DNA of 32,199 bases, taken from Candidatus Anaeroferrophillacea bacterium. GTDB taxonomy: Bacteria; Desulfobacterota; Anaeroferrophillalia; Anaeroferrophillales; Anaeroferrophillaceae. The stretch spans positions 1 through 32,199 of the forward strand of contig JAFGAM010000120.1 in assembly GCA_016933675.1 (NCBI GenBank). Reading direction: 5' to 3'. The notes below the pieces were generated by a model. It made no database searches. It saw nothing but the letters and a program-made list of their open reading frames with translations, and had not been told where the DNA came from. Below, in pieces: positions 28,034-32,199 of the stretch (positions are counted from its first letter, which is position 1; every line of letters begins with the position of its first letter). The position numbers and the translations under genes were made by a program.

Positions 28034-29947
28034 ATGCGAAAAAATTGGGGGGATGCCATGAGGTATCGCAAGCGTGGGGCCTGGTTGACAATGGTGGTGA
28101 TCTTCCTGCTGCTTTCGGCCGGCTTCTTGCCGCCGGTTCAGGCTCGGGAAACGGTCCGGATCGGGATTCTGGCGCATTGCGGTGAGGCCCAGTGTTTACG
28201 GGATTGGCAAGCCGTTTTCGATCTTCTCAACCAGCAGCTTGAAGATTACCGTTTCATTTTGAAGCCGCTTGATTTCGATCAGGTCTATCGGGCCGTGGAA
28301 GGCCGGGAAATGGAGTTCCTCCTGGCCAATCCGGCTTATTACGTGGCCTGTGAAAGTCGTTACGGAGCGCAGCGGATCGCCACCCTGAAGAGAAGCCTGG
28401 ATGGCGGGAACGGCGGTCGCCGGACTTTCTTCGGCGCGGTTATCTTCTGTCGCTCGGATCATCCAACGCTTGAGACCCTGCCGCAGGTTTCCGGTAAACG
28501 GCTGATGGGGGTGCACGAAAATTCGTTCGGCGGCTGGCTGATGGCCCGGCGTGAACTGCTGGCCGCCGGGGTGGACCCGCTGCGGGATTGCCCTGAGGTG
28601 AGTTTCGGGGAAAATCATAATGCCGTGGTGAGCGCGGTGCTCAAGGGCCGGGCCGATGTCGGCACGGTTCGCACCGGTATCCTTGAGCGCATGGCCAAGG
28701 AAGGTGAAATCGCTCTGAAGGCTTTACGGATTATCGCGCCGCGGCCGCCGGTCGCGGATTTTTCCCTGCTGCATTCCACCCGCCTTTATCCGGAATGGCC
28801 CCTGGCCAAGCTGGCCCATACCAGTGATCTTCTGGCGGAAAAGGTTCTGGCGGTGCTTCTGACGCAGAAGGAAATAAATACAGGGGAGGAGCATGTCGGC
28901 TCCTATAGCTGGACCATTCCGCAGAATTATCAGAAGGTGCATGAATGTCTGCGGGATCTTAAGGTGGCTCCCTATGAAAATTTCGGCCGGATTACCCTGC
29001 AAGCCGTGTTGGCCGCTTACTGGCCGGCGTTTACGGGGCTGGCGTTTTTACTGGTTGCGGTTTTTCTGTTTTACACCTATGTCCAGAAGCTGAAAAACGA
29101 TAGCCGGGCCCGCCGGGCCCTGCAGCAGTCCAAGGACTTTCTCCAGAATGTCATCGACGCCAATCCGGATTCGGTGGTGGTGATTTCCGCTGACTATGAT
29201 GTTCTTTTCGCCAATCGCGCCGCCCGCAAACTCGCGGTCGGCGGCCACGGCTTTACTGACTCTGAAACCTTGAAATGCTATGAATACCTGTATGGTCTGA
29301 ATCACCCCTGCGAGAGCCGGGATGGCTTTCAATGCCCGCTGCGGCAAGAGAAAAACATGTTGTCCGTGACGATGATCAACAAAACCATGCGCGATTCCAA
29401 CGGCGAGTTGAGAAGTTTCGAGATCGCCATGGCGCCCTTGCCCTGTAATGGTAAATTCCTTGGCATGGTTGAGTCCTTTCGTGATGTCAGCAGCCGGGTC
29501 AGGGCCGAACAGGCCCGTTATCGTCTGGAAAGAGCGGTTGAACAGGCCGGGGAAGCCATTGTCATCACCGACGCGGAAGGCGTCATTCAATATGTCAACC
29601 CGGCCTTTGAAAGGATTACCGGATATCGGCGCGAAGAAGCCCTCGGCCAAAATCCGCGCCTTCTGCAAAGCGGTGAGCACGACCGGGCCTTTTATGAAAA
29701 TCTGTGGCAAACCCTGCTCCGGGGGGAAACCTGGCAGGGAGAGCTGGTCAATCGCAATAAAAACGGCGAGATTTATTATGAGGATGCGACGATCTCGCCG
29801 ATTTATGATCAGGAGCGGCGACTTATCAACTTCATCGCCGTCAAGCGTGATGTGACCAAGCTAAAACGCTCGCAACAGGCCCTGCAGGAAAGCGAGGAAT
29901 ACCACCGCGGTCTGTTTAATGATTCTCCGGTGCCTCTTTTTCTGTAG
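28034..29947 (+). CDS. 5' part of split sensor kinase: PhnD-like binding domain, membrane segment, PAS domains
   Basis: Starting at the ATG with GGAG upstream, the 637-residue product has a Sec signal peptide (residues 1-37, ending PPVQA). A periplasmic PhnD-like phosphate/phosphonate-type binding domain covers about 40-310 (TVRIGILAHCGEAQCLRDW, EFLLANPAYYVACE, GRADVGTVRTGILE). A membrane helix lies at about 331-351, with PAS domains at about 366-480 and 495-615. A third PAS domain begins at EEYHRGLFNDSPVPLFL and is cut by TAG at 29945-29947. The same frame continues without gap into 29948-31570, where the rest of that PAS, the kinase and a receiver are encoded. The earlier ATG at 27989 overlaps the previous gene and is unlikely. 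As it stands this is the front of a broken gene. Confidence 0.85.
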   Translation: MRKNWGDAMRYRKRGAWLTMVVIFLLLSAGFLPPVQARETVRIGILAHCGEAQCLRDWQAVFDLLNQQLEDYRFILKPLDFDQVYRAVEGREMEFLLANPAYYVACESRYGAQRIATLKRSLDGGNGGRRTFFGAVIFCRSDHPTLETLPQVSGKRLMGVHENSFGGWLMARRELLAAGVDPLRDCPEVSFGENHNAVVSAVLKGRADVGTVRTGILERMAKEGEIALKALRIIAPRPPVADFSLLHSTRLYPEWPLAKLAHTSDLLAEKVLAVLLTQKEINTGEEHVGSYSWTIPQNYQKVHECLRDLKVAPYENFGRITLQAVLAAYWPAFTGLAFLLVAVFLFYTYVQKLKNDSRARRALQQSKDFLQNVIDANPDSVVVISADYDVLFANRAARKLAVGGHGFTDSETLKCYEYLYGLNHPCESRDGFQCPLRQEKNMLSVTMINKTMRDSNGELRSFEIAMAPLPCNGKFLGMVESFRDVSSRVRAEQARYRLERAVEQAGEAIVITDAEGVIQYVNPAFERITGYRREEALGQNPRLLQSGEHDRAFYENLWQTLLRGETWQGELVNRNKNGEIYYEDATISPIYDQERRLINFIAVKRDVTKLKRSQQALQESEEYHRGLFNDSPVPLFL

Positions 29948-30040
29948 GACTTTTCGGCGGCGGCGCTCAGGGTTCAGGAAATCAAGGCGGGCGGCGTCGG
30001 CGACCTGAGGGGATATCTCAAGCAAAACCCGAAGCTCCTG

Positions 30041-31570
30041 ATGGAACTGGCGGAGCTGGTTGAAACCACGGAAATGAACAAGGCGGCGCTTAGACTTTAT
30101 CGGATCGAGGATACGCCGGCGCCGCGGCAGGTCCTGGCAAAAATCCTGGTGCCCAATGATTGTCTGCATTTTGCCGATCAACTCGCGGCTTTCACTAGTG
30201 GTCTTGACTGGTACGAAGGCAGTGGTCTTAATCAGGATAGCAGCGGCAAAAGCCTGCATGTCCTGATTAAAAAGGTGGTGATCAACCGCGCTCAGAACGG
30301 GCTCGCCAAGGTGCTCAGCGCCGTTAACGATGTCACCGAGCTTTACCGAATGAATGAGTTGAAAAACAGTCTTGAGGATCAACTGCGACAATCCCAGAAG
30401 ATGGAAGCCATCGGCACCTTGGCCGGGGGTATTTCCCATGACTTCAACAATATTTTGACCTCGATCATAGGCTATTCGGAACTGGCCTTGCTTAGTCTGT
30501 CGGCCGACAGCGAGGCTTACAAAAATATCTCCCAGGTGATTGCCTCGGGAAATCGCGCCTCGGTGCTGGTGCGCCAGATTCTTACCTTCAGTCGCAAGGA
30601 AAAAACCCGCTTGCTGGTGATTGAACCTCATCTGGTTGTCAAGGATGCCCTGAAAATGCTGAGTTCGATGCTGCCGGCGACGGTGAGTATCGAAACCGAG
30701 ATTGATTCCGGCTGCGGGCAGGTGAAGGCCGATCCGACCCAGCTCTATCAGATTGTGACAAACCTTTGCACCAATGCCTTTCAGGCCATGGACAAAGAGA
30801 AAGGGGTTTTGCGGGTTGCCTTGCGTCGCCGGGAGTTGGAACAGCGTGAGGCGCCGGTCGCCTCCGGCGGGTTCGCGGGCTCTTTTGTGGTCCTGTCGGT
30901 CACCGACAACGGTTGCGGCATGGACGAGGCTACCCGGGAGAGGATTTTCGAACCCTATTTCACCACCAAGGAGCAGGGGCAGGGGACGGGGTTGGGTTTG
31001 GCGGTCGTGCACGGCATTGTCGAAAGTTATGGTGGGTTTATCGAGGTTACGAGCGAGCTCGGCCAAGGGACGAGCTTCGATGTTTATTTTCCGCTTTACG
31101 AGGCTCCAGTCACGGCCGAGACGCCGTCCACGGTGTTCAGGGAGAAATCCCTACCGCGGGGCGCGGAAAAAATTCTGCTGGTTGACGATGAAGAAACCAT
31201 AGTTCTTCTGCAGGAGACGATTTTAAAGCGACTGGGCTATGAAGTCGTGGCGACGACCCAGGCCCGGAATGCCCTGGCCATGATTCAAGCCGATCCGGAA
31301 AGCTTTGCTTTATTGATCACGGATCAGAGCATGCCGTTTTTGACCGGTGAGGAGCTGGCTCGGGAAGTCGCGAAAATTCGTCCTTCGCTGCCGGTTATCC
31401 TATGTACCGGTTATAGTTCGGTGCTGTCGGAAAAAGAGGCTTTGGCGGGCGGCGTCATTCGAAAGATTTTTAAAAAACCATTGAGTTTGCATGAACTGGC
31501 CGTCGGTGTCAGGCAGGTGTTGGATAACCCGGAAGGTTCCCCCCCTGAACCGTTGATCGTTGAAAGGTGA
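30041..31570 (+). CDS. 3' part of split sensor kinase: histidine kinase and receiver
   Basis: This is the same frame as the preceding piece. In-frame sequence from 29948 (DFSAAALRVQEIKAGGVGDL) restores a known PAS linker pattern, so the ATG at 30041 is only the first available start and lacks a clear ribosome site. It encodes the end of the third PAS domain, a HisKA domain with phospho-acceptor His in GISHDFNNILTSI (residue 802 of the joined protein), and a HATPase with N box QIVTNLCTNAFQAM, G1 DNGCGMDEATRERIF and G2 GTGLGLAVVHGIVESYGG. A C-terminal receiver has VDDEE, phospho-acceptor Asp in LLITDQSMPF (residue 1097) and Lys in FKKPLS. This fits a hybrid kinase without its own DNA-binding output. 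If translated alone it would be a soluble kinase cut off from its sensor. Confidence 0.85.
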   Translation: MELAELVETTEMNKAALRLYRIEDTPAPRQVLAKILVPNDCLHFADQLAAFTSGLDWYEGSGLNQDSSGKSLHVLIKKVVINRAQNGLAKVLSAVNDVTELYRMNELKNSLEDQLRQSQKMEAIGTLAGGISHDFNNILTSIIGYSELALLSLSADSEAYKNISQVIASGNRASVLVRQILTFSRKEKTRLLVIEPHLVVKDALKMLSSMLPATVSIETEIDSGCGQVKADPTQLYQIVTNLCTNAFQAMDKEKGVLRVALRRRELEQREAPVASGGFAGSFVVLSVTDNGCGMDEATRERIFEPYFTTKEQGQGTGLGLAVVHGIVESYGGFIEVTSELGQGTSFDVYFPLYEAPVTAETPSTVFREKSLPRGAEKILLVDDEETIVLLQETILKRLGYEVVATTQARNALAMIQADPESFALLITDQSMPFLTGEELAREVAKIRPSLPVILCTGYSSVLSEKEALAGGVIRKIFKKPLSLHELAVGVRQVLDNPEGSPPEPLIVER

Positions 31571-31580
31571 GATAAAATTT

Positions 31581-32035
31581 ATGGCGGTATCATTCTCCCG
31601 TAAAAATCGTTTGGAACAAGGCCTGCGGCGGCGGCTTACACAGCGTCTGCGGCGGCATGAGGCCAATCTGTCCTGGCTTCAGGCCAATATGAATCCTTAT
31701 TTTTTCCTGACCATGAAGGATCATCCCGAGGTTATCGATCAGCTTGTCGCCGGTCTCGATACCCTGGGGCTGAACCGCCACTTGCTGCTTGCCGACCGCT
31801 CCGATCTTTTGATCCGGGCCGGCCTCAGCGCAGCCGGATCAATCTACAAAACCCTGGCCGAGCTCCAGGATAAACCGATCTATGCCGAAATCACTCATTC
31901 TTACGGCAGCCTGCCCGGAAGCGAGGCCGTGCTTGAAGTCCAGCGCTATGAATTTCGTCAGGTCAGCAGTCGTGAGGTGCGGGCCGCGCAGCCGGCGTCG
32001 ATCTGCCGCGGGGGCTTTACCGACAGGTCGGCGGG
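31581..32035 (+). pseudogene. N-terminal fragment, possibly NAD-glutamate dehydrogenase-like
   Basis: The ATG at 31581 has AGGTGAGA upstream and lies 10 nt after the sensor-kinase stop. The first 130 or so residues read ANLSWLQANMNPYFFLTMKD, VAGLDTLGLNRHLLLADRSD, SIYKTLAELQDKPIYAEITH and PGSEAVLEVQRYEF. This resembles, from memory, the N-terminal regulatory region of large NAD-dependent glutamate dehydrogenase-like proteins. The similarity is not certain. After about 31985 the resemblance stops and the sequence passes into an IS3-type remnant, so the gene is truncated in this assembly. The catalytic domain is not in the window. Confidence 0.4.
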
Positions 32036-32199
32036 GTATTCGCTGGATAATTCAGCTAGTGTCTTGGCCTCGGCCAAAGCGGCTATGGCCACTTTGGCCT
32101 TGAAATCGGCAATGTGACGGGTGCGGTGACCGTTCATGAACCTTTCCTCCTCTGAATGTGATCGGTTCATTGCTTATACACCTGTCTCAAAAATTGGTA
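32036..32199 (-). mobile_element. IS3-family element remnant (start of OrfA and terminal repeat)
   Basis: On the minus strand an ATG at 32135-32137 with GGAGGAAAGG upstream starts MNGHRTRHIADFKAKVAIAA followed by LAEAKTLAELSSEY. This is the typical N-terminal helix-turn-helix start of IS3-family OrfA transposases. After codon 34 (32036) the family match ends abruptly. The last bases of the window, read on the minus strand as TACCAATTTTTGAGACAGG, look like the inside of an IS3-type terminal inverted repeat. The window edge therefore falls at or near the element end, and only about 160 bp of the element remain. Confidence 0.75.

Overview
The window reads like part of the chromosome of a GC-rich Gram-negative bacterium, most likely a member of the Desulfobacterota (former deltaproteobacteria). 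This is inferred from gene content: an lptCAB-rpoN-hpf-ptsN-hprK-rapZ block with a complete mannose-type PTS, a metal-type KDO8P synthase, a one-chain ADP-forming acetyl-CoA synthetase, ApgM-type phosphoglycerate mutase and PAS-rich sensor kinases. No ribosomal RNA or taxonomic marker is present, so the genus cannot be named.

Region 1 (about 20.06 kb down to 0.3 kb, all minus strand) is a nearly uninterrupted, tightly packed run of housekeeping genes. In transcription order they are pyrE, a response regulator-GHKL fusion, apgM, pyrG, kdsA, kdsD, kdsC, lptC, lptA and lptB. After a sigma-70-like promoter come rpoN, hpf, ptsN, hprK, rapZ, PTS EIIA, EIIB, EIIC, EIID, HPr, enzyme I and metK, and finally a tRNA-Ser(CGA) with its own terminator. 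Many neighbours overlap by 1-8 nt (ATGA-type junctions). The genes form three blocks: pyrimidine nucleotide synthesis; Kdo synthesis plus LPS export to the outer membrane; and a phosphotransfer network in which EI and HPr feed a mannose-type permease while HprK, RapZ and PtsN provide regulatory outputs beside sigma-54.

Region 2 (20.06-25.6 kb) is less dense. It holds a crotonase (+), bioD and ndk (-), and a fused ADP-forming acyl-CoA synthetase (+), separated by two long intergenic regions (about 660 and 770 nt). These carry two copies of a roughly 170-nt dispersed repeat, inverted repeats, promoters and a candidate small RNA. A separate 7-nt-phased repeat (consensus near CTGACYY) lies directly after the stop codons of metK and rpoN and again beside one copy of the long repeat.

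Region 3 (25.6 kb to the right end) looks like a decayed or rearranged island that appears less GC-rich by eye. It contains a broken FAD-linked oxidase (D-lactate dehydrogenase type), a truncated IS91-family transposase, a PldB-like hydrolase, and a large PhnD-PAS-histidine kinase-receiver sensor split by one in-frame TAG codon. It ends with the start of a possible NAD-glutamate dehydrogenase-like gene cut off by an IS3-family remnant. The broken genes sit at or close to mobile-element remnants.
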